Assembly (NCBI RefSeq): GCF_003113495.2
Contig: NZ_CP084506.1
Coordinates: forward strand, 1,302,001 to 1,366,000
Origin: Edwardsiella tarda ATCC 15947 = NBRC 105688
GTDB taxonomy: Bacteria; Pseudomonadota; Gammaproteobacteria; Enterobacterales; Enterobacteriaceae
Reading direction: 5' to 3'
Length of the DNA: 64,000 nucleotides
Shown here: positions 39,741 through 49,372 of the stretch, piece after piece
Layout of the letters: each line of letters begins with the position of its first letter
Numbering within the stretch: position 1 is the first letter of the stretch
Position numbers and translations under genes: made by a program
Notes under the pieces: generated by a model
What the model was told of the DNA's origin: nothing
The model's input: the letters and a program-made list of their open reading frames with translations, nothing else
The model's database searches: none

Positions 39741-40123
39741 GCTTTCTGCCCCGCTGGCTGATTGATGATATGCCGCCTTCCCCCTAATGCCGCTGACTCG
39801 CTTGTCTCCGCCCGGCACGCGCGTGCCGCGCTCCGAAAAATGCCGTAGCCCTTTAATTCACACTATCTTTTACTAATGTAGTGAAATACATTGCAATCAA
39901 TCTGTCGTGGCTAGACTTTTTGCCCGGCACATTTTTTTGGCAAAATAACCGGTAGTTTTATCGGGTCGCGCCTGGACACTCTACGGGGCACGACTCTGCA
40001 CTCCGCAAGACTTGGCCGATGGCGGTATTACGCCTGCCGGGCAGCCCAATGGCGGTTTATCCTGTATAATTGGTTGTATGTGCCTGACAGTATTGCTGTT
40101 GGCAAGATGGGAGCAAGGAAGTC
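39741..40123. other. mukB-ldtD intergenic region
   Basis: About 380 bases with no supported ORF; AT-rich from 39835 to 39960, presumably holding the ldtD promoter. Nothing else recognised. Confidence 0.5.
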
Positions 40124-41776
40124 ATGCTGAGCGCGAGATTCGCTTTTCACCGGCGTCTGGCCGGAACGTTGTTAGCGGTGACGCTGTTGCCGTGGGGGGG
40201 GAGTGCATTAGCCGAGGAAGGGGGAGCATCCCGAGAGGCGCCCCAGGCACTATCCCCGTCGACGCCTGCCGCCGAACTACAGTCATGGCTGCCCGCCGGG
40301 ATCACGCTACATTATGGCTCGCTGTTGGCACAACTGTATGCCGCCAATCAGATGCAGCCGATGTGGCGAGATAACGAGGCGCGGCGTGACTTTCAACAGC
40401 AGTTGGCGGAGCTGGCGCTGGCTGGCGTGCAACCCCAGTTTGCGCGTTGGGCCGATGAGCTGACGGATGAGCGCATCCAGGGCATGGCGCGCGACGTGTT
40501 GCTATCCGATGCGTTGCTGGGCTACCTGCAGTATGTCGCCGGGGTGGGGGCCAATGGCGAGAGTTGGCTGTATGGCGGCAAGCGCTACACGCTCGCGACC
40601 CCGCCGACCGGTTTAGTCGACAATTGGCAACGAGCCTTGCATCAGGGAACCCTGACGGTGTTCATCCGTTCGTTGGCGCCCTCCAGTCCACAATACCCGG
40701 CGATGCGCGCCGCCTTAGCGACCTTGCTGGGCGAGAGCCAACCCTGGCCGAAGCTGCCCAGCGGGCCGACGATCCGCCCGGGCGACAGTAGCCCCGCGTT
40801 ACCGATCCTGCGTGAGATCTTACGGCGGAGTGGCGTGTTGTCGGCGAATCAGGCGGACGAGGGGGAGGTTTACACGCCGGCGTTGGTGGCGGCGGTGAAG
40901 CGCTTCCAGCGGGATCAGGGATTAACGCCGGATGGCGTCATCGGCCCGCGTACCTATGCCTGGCTCAATGTCACTCCGCAACTCCGCGCCGCACTGCTGG
41001 CACTGAATATCCAGCGCCTGCGTATCCTACCGGCGGCGATGCAGACCGGCATTATGGTCAATATTCCCAACTACTCGCTGATCTACTACCGTGATGGTAA
41101 GGATGTGTTGGCCTCGCGGGTGATCGTGGGGCGGCCGAGCCGTAAGACACCACTGATGAACAGCGAGCTGAATAACGTGGTGGTCAATCCGCCGTGGAAT
41201 GTACCGACCAAGCTGGTGCGCGAGGACATCGTGCCCAAGGCGATGCGCGATCCCGGTTACTTCGATCGCCACGGTTATACGTTGCTCTCCGGTTGGAGCA
41301 GCGACGCGCAGGTGATCAACCCCTATATGATCGACTGGAACAGTGTCTCGGCGCGCAACTTCCCCTACCGGGTGCGTCAGGCGCCGGGGGCGAGCAATTC
41401 GCTGGGACGCTTCAAGTTCAATATGCCGAGCCAGGATGCCATCTATCTGCACGATACGCCGAATCATGCGCTGTTTAATCAGGACATCCGCGCCCTCAGT
41501 TCCGGCTGTGTCCGGGTGAATAAGGCCTCGACGCTGGCGGATATGTTGTTGGCTGATGCCGGTTGGAGCGATCAGCGCGTCGCGGCGGCGTTGCAGGCGG
41601 GGAATACCCAATATGTTCCGATCCGCCAGCGCATTCCGGTGCGTCTCTATTATCAGACCGCGTGGGTGGATGGCGATGGGGCGCCGCAGTTCCGCACAGA
41701 TATTTACAATTATGATCAGCTGGCGCGTGAAGGGAGCCGCAGCGCCGCGCAGGCACGTCAGCTTTTCCATCTGTAG
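40124..41776 (+). CDS. ldtD: L,D-transpeptidase LdtD (YcbB)
   Basis: The 550-residue periplasmic enzyme has a signal peptide (cleavage after SALA near residue 30), a peptidoglycan-binding domain (YTPALVAAVKRFQRDQGLTPDGVIGPRTYAWLN, about residues 248-285) and a YkuD catalytic domain with HDTPNHALFNQD and SSGCVRV holding the catalytic Cys. It makes 3-3 crosslinks in peptidoglycan. E. coli LdtD has 615 residues, so this form is about 65 shorter, mainly before the peptidoglycan-binding domain. mepK and gloC follow in the conserved order. Confidence 0.94.
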   Translation: MLSARFAFHRRLAGTLLAVTLLPWGGSALAEEGGASREAPQALSPSTPAAELQSWLPAGITLHYGSLLAQLYAANQMQPMWRDNEARRDFQQQLAELALAGVQPQFARWADELTDERIQGMARDVLLSDALLGYLQYVAGVGANGESWLYGGKRYTLATPPTGLVDNWQRALHQGTLTVFIRSLAPSSPQYPAMRAALATLLGESQPWPKLPSGPTIRPGDSSPALPILREILRRSGVLSANQADEGEVYTPALVAAVKRFQRDQGLTPDGVIGPRTYAWLNVTPQLRAALLALNIQRLRILPAAMQTGIMVNIPNYSLIYYRDGKDVLASRVIVGRPSRKTPLMNSELNNVVVNPPWNVPTKLVREDIVPKAMRDPGYFDRHGYTLLSGWSSDAQVINPYMIDWNSVSARNFPYRVRQAPGASNSLGRFKFNMPSQDAIYLHDTPNHALFNQDIRALSSGCVRVNKASTLADMLLADAGWSDQRVAAALQAGNTQYVPIRQRIPVRLYYQTAWVDGDGAPQFRTDIYNYDQLAREGSRSAAQARQLFHL

Positions 41777-42047
41777 CAGGTGGTTATCCTGCCGCTTTGC
41801 ACTTAGTCACGGCGGTGGAACGGGCAAAAATTTTGTGATGGCCGGCGGCGGCGGCCATCTGGCTGGTTGACGCCGTCGGAAGGGGCAGTTAAGGTGCGCA
41901 AATAGGATGCCGCGCAAACGCTTTCACCTCCCGCATCATCAGGGGGGCGCGTGGCGCAAGGCATTAAACGATAGGGGCCGGACAGGCCCCACTTTGTGCG
42001 CATTAGGCGTGACGTTCAGCGATTTTTTGCCAGGTCAATATTTGCTC

Positions 42048-42596
42048 ATGGAACCGATAGACTTTCAACGCCGTAAATGGTTGGCGCTCGGTGGTGCGGC
42101 AATAGGATTTGCCCTGCTGCCGGGGGTAGCCCAGGCGACCCTTTCGACGCCGCGCCCGCGTGTGCTGGTGCTCAATAATCTCAATACGGGTGAGCGGTTG
42201 CGCGCCGAGTTCTTCGATGGCCAAGCCTATATTCCGGAAGAGCTGGCACGTCTCAACCATTTCTTCCGCGATTACCGCGCCAATCAGGTAAAGCGCATCG
42301 ATCCGCGCCTGTTCGATCAGATCTTTCGCCTGCAACTGTTGTTGGGCAATCAGAAGCCGATCCAGTTGGTCTCCGGCTATCGCTCACCGCTTACCAACCG
42401 CGAGCTGCGCGCGCGTAGCCGTGGGGTGGCTAAGCAGAGCTACCATACCAAGGGGCAGGCGATGGACTTCCATATCGAGGGAGTCGCGTTGGCCAACATC
42501 CGCAAGGCGGCGCTGAAGATGCGAGCCGGCGGTGTGGGGTATTATCCGCGCAGTAACTTTGTCCATATCGATACCGGGCCGGTCAGGAGTTGGTGA
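42048..42596 (+). CDS. mepK: Murein DD-/LD-endopeptidase MepK (YcbK)
   Basis: From ATG 42048 the protein is 182 residues, equal to E. coli MepK; the frame is open to 41907 but that part is unrelated. A twin-arginine-type leader (FQRRKWLALGG) precedes the mature part at about residue 29. The peptidase M15-type zinc site is in SGYRSP, SYHTKGQAMDFHIEG and NFVHIDTGP. It cleaves 3-3 and 4-3 crosslinks to allow wall growth, opposing LdtD encoded upstream. Confidence 0.93.
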   Translation: MEPIDFQRRKWLALGGAAIGFALLPGVAQATLSTPRPRVLVLNNLNTGERLRAEFFDGQAYIPEELARLNHFFRDYRANQVKRIDPRLFDQIFRLQLLLGNQKPIQLVSGYRSPLTNRELRARSRGVAKQSYHTKGQAMDFHIEGVALANIRKAALKMRAGGVGYYPRSNFVHIDTGPVRSW

Positions 42597-42637
42597 TCGA
42601 CGCGAGGATGCGTATGATGGGGTCAGATAACGGCGAT

Positions 42638-42660
42638 GCCGGCTATAAGCCGGCGTTTTT
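42638..42660 (+). terminator. Intrinsic terminator between mepK and gloC
   Basis: GCCGGC, a short loop, GCCGGC and GTTTTTA, 40 bases after mepK and just before the gloC ribosome site. A short stem, so partial termination is likely. Confidence 0.6.
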
Positions 42661-42677
42661 ATGCGCGGAGAATTAAG

Positions 42678-43325
42678 ATGAAATATCACATCATTCCGGT
42701 TACGGCCTTCCAGCAAAACTGCACCCTGCTGTGGTGCGAGCAGACACGAGAGGCGGCGGTCGTCGATCCCGGCGGGGAGAGCGCCAAAATCTTGCGGGAA
42801 ATCGCCGCACGTGACTTGACGGTGACTCAGATCCTGTTGACCCATGGCCATATCGATCATGTTGGCGCGGCGGCGCGTCTGGCGCAGACCCTATCGGTGC
42901 CGATCTACGGTCCGCAGCAGGAAGATCAATATTGGCTGGAGCAGCTGTCGCAGCAGGCCGATATGTTTGGCTTTACCGACTGTCAGCCGTTTATGCCGAC
43001 CCGCTGGCTGCAACAGGGCGATGAGCTGACGGTAGGCAAGGAGCGTTTGGCGGTCTTGCATTGTCCGGGCCATACGCCGGGCCATGTGGTCTATTTCTGC
43101 GAGCAGGCACGCCTGGCGCAGGTGGGGGATGTGCTATTTCGTGGCAGCATCGGGCGTAGCGACTTTGCTGGCGGTAACCATCAAGATCTGATCAATAGCA
43201 TCTGGACCCGGTTGTTCACCCTGGGCGACGATGTGGCGTTTATCCCGGGTCATGGTCCGATGTCGACCATCGGCGAGGAGCGGCGTAGCAATCCCTATGT
43301 GCGTGACGAGCCAGAAAACTGGTAG
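42678..43325 (+). CDS. gloC: Hydroxyacylglutathione hydrolase GloC (YcbL, type II glyoxalase)
   Basis: From ATG 42678 (GGAG upstream) the protein is 215 residues, as in E. coli YcbL. It is a metallo-beta-lactamase-fold hydrolase with THGHIDHVGAAARL (metal ligands), HCPGHTPGHVVY and GDVLFRGSIGRSD, and PGHGPMSTIGEER at the end. It hydrolyses S-lactoylglutathione. In E. coli aspC follows; here the fli cluster does. Confidence 0.95.
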   Translation: MKYHIIPVTAFQQNCTLLWCEQTREAAVVDPGGESAKILREIAARDLTVTQILLTHGHIDHVGAAARLAQTLSVPIYGPQQEDQYWLEQLSQQADMFGFTDCQPFMPTRWLQQGDELTVGKERLAVLHCPGHTPGHVVYFCEQARLAQVGDVLFRGSIGRSDFAGGNHQDLINSIWTRLFTLGDDVAFIPGHGPMSTIGEERRSNPYVRDEPENW

Positions 43326-43349
43326 GCCGTCAGCGACGATTACCGAGAG

Positions 43350-43375
43350 AAAAGACGCGTCAGCGTCTTTTTTTT
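43350..43375 (+). terminator. Intrinsic terminator between gloC and fliR
   Basis: AAAAGACGC, loop GTCA, GCGTCTTTTTTTT: a 9-bp stem with a T-run on the plus strand and an A-run giving Ts on the minus strand. It serves both convergent units and marks the junction between the conserved segment and the flagellar cluster. Confidence 0.88.
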
Positions 43376-43385
43376 GGCCGAGAGG

Positions 43386-44171
43386 TTAGGGGGCGTGCAT
43401 CTCGCTGAGGATCACCGCCAGGCGGTCGAAGAGCGTTTGCAGCATGTGCTCGGTAAAGGGGGCCAGCATCGGGATCAACATCCCGAGGGTCAGCATGCCG
43501 ATGGTCAGGGTCAGGGGAAAACCGACCACGAAGATGGAGAGCTGAGGCGTCATGCGGTTGAGCAACCCCAGCGCCATGTTCAGCGTTAACAGCAGGGTGA
43601 TGAGCGGCAAGGCCAACATCATGCCGTTGAGGAAGATCAGGTGACCGCTCTGCGCCAAGGCGAGAAAGCCATTCCCCGCCAGCGGTGCCGTGGAGAGCGG
43701 CAGGGTATGGAAGCTGTCGGACAGCAGCGAGATGATCCACAGATGGCCGTTGAAGCACAAGAACAGTAGCAGCATCAGCAGATTGAGCAGTCGCGCCAGC
43801 ACCGGCATGTTGGGGCCGCCGGAGGGGTCGAAGAAGGTGGCGAACGATAGCCCCATTTGCATGCCGATCACCTCGCCAGCCAGGCGCACCGCGGCGAAGG
43901 CCAGCTGCATGGTCAGGCCGATGGCACAGCCGATGAGGATCTGCTGGATCGCCAGCCACAGGGCGCCGCCACTGGCCAGGGTGATGGTGGTCGGCGGTAA
44001 CTGGGGGGCGATCAGAAAGGCGGTCAGCGCCGCCAGGGCGATGCGGACCTTACGCGGGATCGCTTTCTCGCCCAGCAGCGGTGCGGTGCTGTATAGCGCC
44101 AGTAGACGCACGAAGGGCCAGAAAAACTGCCCGAGTAACAGCGTGAGCTGGGCGGGATCGAAGGTGATCAT
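43386..44171 (-). CDS. fliR: Flagellar export protein FliR
   Basis: A 261-residue polytopic inner-membrane protein of the flagellar type III export gate. It has about six helices and the family segments [31 protein letters not shown] near the N-terminus and [18 protein letters not shown] in the middle. It is the last gene of fliL-R, two bases after fliQ. Confidence 0.96.
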   Translation of the reverse strand: MITFDPAQLTLLLGQFFWPFVRLLALYSTAPLLGEKAIPRKVRIALAALTAFLIAPQLPPTTITLASGGALWLAIQQILIGCAIGLTMQLAFAAVRLAGEVIGMQMGLSFATFFDPSGGPNMPVLARLLNLLMLLLFLCFNGHLWIISLLSDSFHTLPLSTAPLAGNGFLALAQSGHLIFLNGMMLALPLITLLLTLNMALGLLNRMTPQLSIFVVGFPLTLTIGMLTLGMLIPMLAPFTEHMLQTLFDRLAVILSEMHAP

Positions 44172-44173
44172 GG

Positions 44174-44443
44174 CTAGCCGATCAGATTCGGCAGGCTGCT
44201 GAAGAGGGTGCGCATATAGTCTAGCAGCAGGCTTAGCATCCAGGGACCCGCCACCACCAGGGTGGCGAAGACGGCGAGGATCTTGGGGATAAACGATAGC
44301 GTCATCTCGTTGATCTGCGTCGCCGCCTGCAACAGGCTGATCAGCAGGCCACTGATCAACGCCGCCAATAGCAACGGGGTGGCCAGCGCCAGCCCCACTT
44401 TCATCGCCTGATAGCCCAGGGCCATTACCGATTCGGGTGTCAT
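44174..44443 (-). CDS. fliQ: Flagellar export protein FliQ
   Basis: The 89-residue protein has two membrane helices, with [15 protein letters not shown] between them, the conserved FliQ/SctS block. It is part of the FliPQR export gate. The length equals that of E. coli FliQ. Confidence 0.96.
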   Translation of the reverse strand: MTPESVMALGYQAMKVGLALATPLLLAALISGLLISLLQAATQINEMTLSFIPKILAVFATLVVAGPWMLSLLLDYMRTLFSSLPNLIG

Positions 44444-44455
44444 GGCATTCTCCGG

Positions 44456-45196
44456 TTAGGTGTAGAAGCTCTGCGCCAGGGAGCCGAGTAGCAGTTGCCA
44501 GCCATCCACCAGGACGAATAGCATCAGTTTAAAGGGCAGCGAGATGGTGGCTGGCGGGACCATCATCATCCCCAGCGCCATCAATACGCTGGCGACCACC
44601 AGGTCGATGATCAGGAACGGAATGAAGACGGTAAAGCCGATCTGGAACGCCGTCTTCAACTCGCTGGTGACATAGGCCGGCAGCAGGATGCGCAGCGGGA
44701 CATCTTCCGGCCCCTGCATCTGCGGCTGTTTTGCCAGGCGAGCAAACAGGGCTAGATCGGTCTCTCGCGTCTGGCGCAGCATGAAGGCGCGCAGGGGCTT
44801 AGCGCCACGCTCCAGGGCTGTCTCCATGCTGATCTTCTGTTCACTGAAGGGCTGATAGGCATCCTGATAGATCTTGTCGAGTACCGGCGACATGATGAAG
44901 AAGGTCAGGAACAGTGCCAGCCCCAGCAATACCTGGTTTGGCGGCGCGGAGGGGGTACCCAACGCGTTGCGGAGCAGACCGAGGACGATGATGATCCGTG
45001 TGAAGCTGGTCATCAACAGCAACACGGCGGGCAGGAAGCTGAGCGAGGTCAGGAAGACCAGCGTCTGCACCGGCAGTGACCAGCTTTGCCCACCGTGGGC
45101 AAGCGGTTGACTGATGATGCCGGGCAACTGGGCCAGCGCCGCCGGCGCACAGAGTAGTAGCCCCGGCAGCAGGGTATAACGCAGGATACGCCGCAT
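44456..45196 (-). CDS. fliP: Flagellar export protein FliP
   Basis: The 246-residue precursor ([16 protein letters not shown]...) has a cleavable signal peptide ending ALA, as is known for FliP. It shows [31 protein letters not shown] and [23 protein letters not shown], the family signatures. The ATG at 45196 shares one base with the fliO stop (TGATG); the longer open frame to 45367 lies inside fliO. Confidence 0.96.
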   Translation of the reverse strand: MRRILRYTLLPGLLLCAPAALAQLPGIISQPLAHGGQSWSLPVQTLVFLTSLSFLPAVLLLMTSFTRIIIVLGLLRNALGTPSAPPNQVLLGLALFLTFFIMSPVLDKIYQDAYQPFSEQKISMETALERGAKPLRAFMLRQTRETDLALFARLAKQPQMQGPEDVPLRILLPAYVTSELKTAFQIGFTVFIPFLIIDLVVASVLMALGMMMVPPATISLPFKLMLFVLVDGWQLLLGSLAQSFYT

Positions 45197-45600
45197 CAGG
45201 AGTTCTCTTTGTTTCGGCCAAATCGCTGGCGAGCGGCCTGGCGCAATAACTGCTGGAACGAGGCGGCCTGCGCCTGCTTGCCTGCGCGAGGCGAGGTTGG
45301 CGTCGGCGGTGCCTCGAAGGTATGCAGAGGAGTAATGGTGTGGGCGGTGACGCCCAGCAGCAGACATTGGTTGTCGACTTCGACGACGACCAGCCGTTCG
45401 CGCTGGCCGAGGTTACAACTGGCGCGCACGTTGAGCAGCCGCTCGCCACGCGGGCGGGCGACGAAGCCGAGGCGTTTCGCCAGCCAAGCCAGTACCAGGA
45501 TCAGCAGCAGAATACCGCCCAGCGTACCGCCCACTTGGGTCAGTACGCTCTCCGTCGGTAAGGCGGGGGCGCTGGGTAGCGCGGCGATGGCGGTTGACAT
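45196..45600 (-). CDS. fliO: Flagellar protein FliO
   Basis: A 134-residue single-pass membrane protein: a helix at about residues 23-42 ([24 protein letters not shown]) followed by a basic cytoplasmic domain with [22 protein letters not shown]. It assists assembly of the FliPQR core. It is one base from fliN and overlaps fliP. Confidence 0.93.
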   Translation of the reverse strand: MSTAIAALPSAPALPTESVLTQVGGTLGGILLLILVLAWLAKRLGFVARPRGERLLNVRASCNLGQRERLVVVEVDNQCLLLGVTAHTITPLHTFEAPPTPTSPRAGKQAQAASFQQLLRQAARQRFGRNKENS

Positions 45601-45601
45601 C

Positions 45602-46015
45602 TCAGCGACTCAGACGGCGCATGCGCTCGGAGGGGGTGATAATGTCGGTAATACGTACACCGAACTTGTCGTTGACGACCACCACTTCCCCTTGGGCGAT
45701 CAGATAGCCGTTGATCAGCACATCCAGCGGTTCGCCCGCCAGCCCGTCCAGCGACACGACAGAGCCCTGCGACAGGCGCAGCAGCTCCTTGATGGTCATC
45801 TTGGTACGACCCAGCTCCACGGTCAGTTTTACCGGGATGTCGAGGATCAGATCGATATCTTGGCCGGCACTGCTCCCCAGGGTTGCCCCCTCTTCCAGAT
45901 TCTGGAAGATATCACCGCTGTGTTGACTGGCGGCCTGTTGTTCTCCCATAGCTTCCGCCCACAGGTCGGCGGCGTCATCCTGAGCGTCAGCTGACGGCTT
46001 GTTGGCGTCACTCAT
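45602..46015 (-). CDS. fliN: Flagellar motor switch protein FliN
   Basis: The 137-residue protein has an acidic, variable N-terminus and the C-terminal surface-presentation domain (LDIPVKLTVELGRTKMTIKELLRLSQGSVVSLDGLAGEPLDVLING). It forms the C-ring base with FliM. It overlaps fliM by eight bases. Confidence 0.96.
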   Translation of the reverse strand: MSDANKPSADAQDDAADLWAEAMGEQQAASQHSGDIFQNLEEGATLGSSAGQDIDLILDIPVKLTVELGRTKMTIKELLRLSQGSVVSLDGLAGEPLDVLINGYLIAQGEVVVVNDKFGVRITDIITPSERMRRLSR

Positions 46016-47021
46016 CGGAATTTCCTCGCGAAGTCACATCTAAAATAGGATTAATCATTTTTTCTACGCGTAGTGCGTATTGGCCGTGGTAGCAGCCATA
46101 TTGGCAGGTTAACACCGGTACACCGTCGACATTGGCGATCAGTCGATCCGGCCGATCGATGGGTAGCACGTCGCCAACCTGTAACTTGAGTACGTCGGAG
46201 AGACGTAGCGGAATATCGACAAAGTTAGCGACCAGCTCCAGTTCGGAATGCTGCACCTGCTTGCTGAGCGTATCGCGCCAGTGCTGATCCTCCTGCTTGG
46301 AGTTCTCCAGCGGGGGGTTGACCAGCAGTTCGCGCAACGGTTCGATCATCGAGAAGGGAATGCAGATGTTGAACTCCCCGCTTAGCGCGCCGACTTCCAC
46401 GGTAAAGGGCGTGGTGACGACGATATCGTTAGGCGAGGTGGTGATATTGGTAAACTTCACCTGGATCTCCGAACGGACGTATTCGACCTCCAGCTTGAAG
46501 ATGGCCCCCCAGGCATCACGATAGGCATCGAGAGCCAGGCGTAGCATGCGCTGGATCACCCGTTGTTCGGTATGGGTAAATTCACGCCCATCCACCTTGG
46601 TCGGGAAACGGCCATCGCCACCGAACAGGTTATCCACCGCCATAAAGACCAGGCTGGGTTCGAAGACCATCAATGCCGTGCCGCGTAGCGGCTTCAGGTG
46701 GACCAGGTTGAGGTTGGTCGGTACCGGCAGGTTGCGGGCAAACTCATGATAGGGCTGGATGCGTACCGCACCGACGGTGATGTCGGGGCTGCGCCGTAGC
46801 AGGTTAAACAGCCCCATACGGAATTGACGGGCGAAACGCTCGTTAACGATCTCTAACGCCTGTAGGCGTTCGCGCACCACGCGGCGTTGCGTGGTGGGAT
46901 CATAGGGGCGAACCTCGCCATCGCGATGTTCTAGGGACGCATGCTGCTCGCTGGGCGCGGCATCGCTGTCGCCATTGAGCAGCGCGTCTATTTCGGCTTG
47001 AGACAGAATGCTATCGGACAT
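46008..47021 (-). CDS. fliM: Flagellar motor switch protein FliM
   Basis: The 337-residue protein begins with the CheY-P binding peptide ILSQAEIDALLNG (residues 4-16). The CheC-like middle domain follows, then a FliN-homologous C-terminus (IPLRLSDVLKLQVGDVLPIDRPD). It controls rotation direction. Confidence 0.97.
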   Translation of the reverse strand: MSDSILSQAEIDALLNGDSDAAPSEQHASLEHRDGEVRPYDPTTQRRVVRERLQALEIVNERFARQFRMGLFNLLRRSPDITVGAVRIQPYHEFARNLPVPTNLNLVHLKPLRGTALMVFEPSLVFMAVDNLFGGDGRFPTKVDGREFTHTEQRVIQRMLRLALDAYRDAWGAIFKLEVEYVRSEIQVKFTNITTSPNDIVVTTPFTVEVGALSGEFNICIPFSMIEPLRELLVNPPLENSKQEDQHWRDTLSKQVQHSELELVANFVDIPLRLSDVLKLQVGDVLPIDRPDRLIANVDGVPVLTCQYGCYHGQYALRVEKMINPILDVTSRGNSDE

Positions 47022-47026
47022 AAGGG

Positions 47027-47506
47027 TTACCGCAGGATGAACGCTGTGAACATGACATCATTGACCACTTGGCCGGCTTGGCCGTTGATGACTGGCGCGC
47101 GCAGGGTGGCTTTAATCTCGTCCATCAATGCCTTCTTGCCCTGCTCGGTCGCCAATGCGGAGGCCTGTTGGCGTGAGAGCAGCAGTAGTAAACGGCTGCG
47201 AACTTCGGGCAGGTAGTCGTTTAGACGCTTGCGCGTCAGCTCGTTCGGCAGACGCAAGGTGATGCCGACGTACAGGACGCGATCGCTATCATCGTCATTG
47301 CCCAACAGATTAACCGTAAACGGATCCAATGCCATGAAGACGGGAAGCGGTGCGGGTGCCTGTTTGGCAACGTGTGATTGGCTTTGTTGATAATAGTGCC
47401 AGCCGAAGTAGCCGCCGCCGGCGGCCAGCGCGGCCAAGATCACCAACAGGATCAATACCCATTTGCGCCGTTTTCCGGAGCGGTTAGGGAGTGACATATC
47501 AGACAT
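47027..47506 (-). CDS. fliL: Flagellar basal-body-associated protein FliL
   Basis: The 159-residue protein has one N-terminal helix (WVLILLVILAALAAGGGYFGW) and a periplasmic domain ending in the conserved VNDVMFTAFILR. It supports stator function. A second ATG three codons in is possible. It is the first gene of fliL-R, with a terminator and an FlhDC-like repeat upstream. Confidence 0.95.
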   Translation of the reverse strand: MSDMSLPNRSGKRRKWVLILLVILAALAAGGGYFGWHYYQQSQSHVAKQAPAPLPVFMALDPFTVNLLGNDDDSDRVLYVGITLRLPNELTRKRLNDYLPEVRSRLLLLLSRQQASALATEQGKKALMDEIKATLRAPVINGQAGQVVNDVMFTAFILR

Positions 47507-47558
47507 AAGGGGGATGATTCCTGTAGCTGTGTGCGCAAGGCGCGTGGAAATTCGCTAA

Positions 47559-47603
47559 CGCTATTATCCCTGCCGCGTCGTCGGAACAATGGCAGGAATA
47601 ACG
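47559..47603. promoter_or_regulatory. FlhDC-box-like inverted repeat upstream of fliL
   Basis: CGCTATTATCCCTGCCG (47559-47575) and AATGGCAGGAATAACG (47588-47603) are inverted copies separated by 12 bases. Each resembles the published FlhDC half-site AATGGCAGAAATAGCG or its complement. Their position, 50-100 bases before fliL, fits a class 2 flagellar promoter. Confidence 0.5.
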
Positions 47604-47604
47604 T

Positions 47605-47638
47605 GAAAAAACGGGGCTAATCGAGCGATTGCCCCGTT
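47605..47638 (-). terminator. Intrinsic terminator between fliK and fliL
   Basis: On the minus strand AACGGGGC, a 13-base loop, GCCCCGTT and a T-run, 17 bases after the fliK stop. It separates the fliFGHIJK and fliLMNOPQR transcripts, matching the known two-operon organisation. Confidence 0.75.
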
Positions 47639-47655
47639 AGCGCGGCCGCGTTGCG

Positions 47656-48909
47656 CTACACGCTGATGTCGACGGCACCCAGATGGCGGCGTACGACGGT
47701 GGGCGCCGCCGGATCCAACGGGGCCGGGGCCGCGTTGTCGGCCAGGCTGAAGACGGCACCGGACGCCGACTCTTGGCGCTGCTGTTGGCCGCCGTTCCAT
47801 TGGGATTGCGCCTCGCCACCGATGCTGCTCTGCCCCAGTTGGATGCCGCTTTCCGCCAGCGCGGTGCGCAGGTGAGGCAGGGCCGCCTCCAAGGCGGCTC
47901 GGACTTGGCTATGGGCGGCGGCCATGTGCAACTGAGCCTGATTATCGTCCAGACGCAGACTGATCTGTATCGCGCCGAGATCCTGCGGGTGTAGGCGCAG
48001 TTCGGCTTGATGTTGCCCGTTGCGGGTAAACATCAACACCTGTTGGCCGAGCGCCTGTTGCCACTCATTGCTCCCCAATGGCGCACTGAGCAGGGGGGCG
48101 CTGGCGGTGGCGGGTGAGGCCAGCGGCGCGGCATTCACCGACGGCGTGGCCGGTGTCATGTTCACGCTGTGGTGTAGCGCCGTCGGCGTGATGGCCTGCG
48201 CGCTAGTGGGCGTCTGCCCCTCATGGCTCAGCGCGCGGCGGTTCGGGGCATCCAGGCTGATCAGGGTGCTGCCGGTGTCGACGCTATTGATCCCCGGCGT
48301 CGTGGGGGAGGTCTTGGCTTGCAGCAGCGGGGTGAAGTCGCTCGCGCGTACCGCGCTATGTTCATCGCCGCGCGCCGTCTCCAGCAGATGACTCAGCGAG
48401 GCATCATGCGCTCCTTGGCGGGGGGTGAGCAGACGCGCCAGATCATCATGTTGGCTCACGCCCGCCTCTGCCGTTAACGGGCGCGGTGCGTCAGCGCGCG
48501 CCGGCAGCATGGCTAGCAAGGCGGCGATGGCTTGCTGTGCACCGGCCTGGTCCACGTCGGGAGAGCGAGGGGTGTCCGTCGCCATGGGTGGCGTCTGCAG
48601 CAGGGCAAGGGGGGTATCGGGCAAGGGGGTGACACCGTCCGGCGTCGCGGTACGCAACTGTTCAAGCAGCGTCTGACGCTGCTGTGCATCTAACTGTGAG
48701 AGGCGGCCGAGCAAGGCCGATTGGGGGCCTTTGGCGTCGCCGTCGAGCGAGGCTTGCAGGTTTTGGAGTAGCGCCTGCTTATCTCCCGGTTGGCTGAGCA
48801 GCGCCAGGATATCGGCAAACGGGGAGCCATCGACGGCTGGCGTCGTCGCCGTCGGGCTATCCGACTGGGCGCCGAGCGAGGTAAGCGTGATGGCCACGGG
48901 CGTTGTCAT
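47656..48909 (-). CDS. fliK: Flagellar hook-length control protein FliK
   Basis: The 417-residue protein has a low-complexity N-terminal and middle region rich in Ala, Thr, Pro and Ser, and a conserved C-terminal domain (ELRLHPQDLGAIQISLRLDDNQAQLHMAAAHSQVR, about residues 302-340) that switches export specificity through FlhB. It is longer than E. coli FliK (375). It overlaps fliJ by four bases. Confidence 0.94.
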   Translation of the reverse strand: MTTPVAITLTSLGAQSDSPTATTPAVDGSPFADILALLSQPGDKQALLQNLQASLDGDAKGPQSALLGRLSQLDAQQRQTLLEQLRTATPDGVTPLPDTPLALLQTPPMATDTPRSPDVDQAGAQQAIAALLAMLPARADAPRPLTAEAGVSQHDDLARLLTPRQGAHDASLSHLLETARGDEHSAVRASDFTPLLQAKTSPTTPGINSVDTGSTLISLDAPNRRALSHEGQTPTSAQAITPTALHHSVNMTPATPSVNAAPLASPATASAPLLSAPLGSNEWQQALGQQVLMFTRNGQHQAELRLHPQDLGAIQISLRLDDNQAQLHMAAAHSQVRAALEAALPHLRTALAESGIQLGQSSIGGEAQSQWNGGQQQRQESASGAVFSLADNAAPAPLDPAAPTVVRRHLGAVDISV

Positions 48910-49346
48910 GATTTTTCTCTCCTCAGGCTGGCACGCTGAGCGTACTCATCCATCCGTTTTTGATCTTGTTTGTTCAGTATGCTCTGGCGCTGCGCCTCGG
49001 CGCGTTCGTGCAAGGTGCTGAAGGCGTTGAGACGCTGGTGTTTCTGTTGCCAGCTATGTGTCGCGCTCTCCAGGCGGGTGCGGCATTGGGCCAGTTGACC
49101 GCGATGCTGCTCGATGGCCTGCTCCAGCGTCAGGATAAACTGCTGGTAGTTATACCAACTGGCCGCCGCGATACCGCCGCTCATCCCGCGATTCAGACGC
49201 TGGCGGTACTCATCCTGGTAGTTCAGCAACATCTCCAGTTGTTGCTGAGCCTGCTGGCATGCCTGACGGGCATGGCCCAGGGCGCGAGTCGCCTGATCGA
49301 CATCCTGTTGCGCCAGTTCGCGCAGGGTATTTAATGCTGATGACAT
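48906..49346 (-). CDS. fliJ: Flagellar export protein FliJ
   Basis: From ATG 49346 (GGAGGT upstream) the protein has 146 residues, all coiled-coil: LRELAQQDVDQATRALGHARQACQQAQQQLEMLLNYQDEY. It bridges the FliI ATPase ring and FlhA. The frame is open to 49376 but overlaps fliI without a ribosome site. Confidence 0.94.
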   Translation of the reverse strand: MSSALNTLRELAQQDVDQATRALGHARQACQQAQQQLEMLLNYQDEYRQRLNRGMSGGIAAASWYNYQQFILTLEQAIEQHRGQLAQCRTRLESATHSWQQKHQRLNAFSTLHERAEAQRQSILNKQDQKRMDEYAQRASLRREKS

Positions 49347-49372
49347 CTCAACCTCCGGCCTGGATGCGGCTA

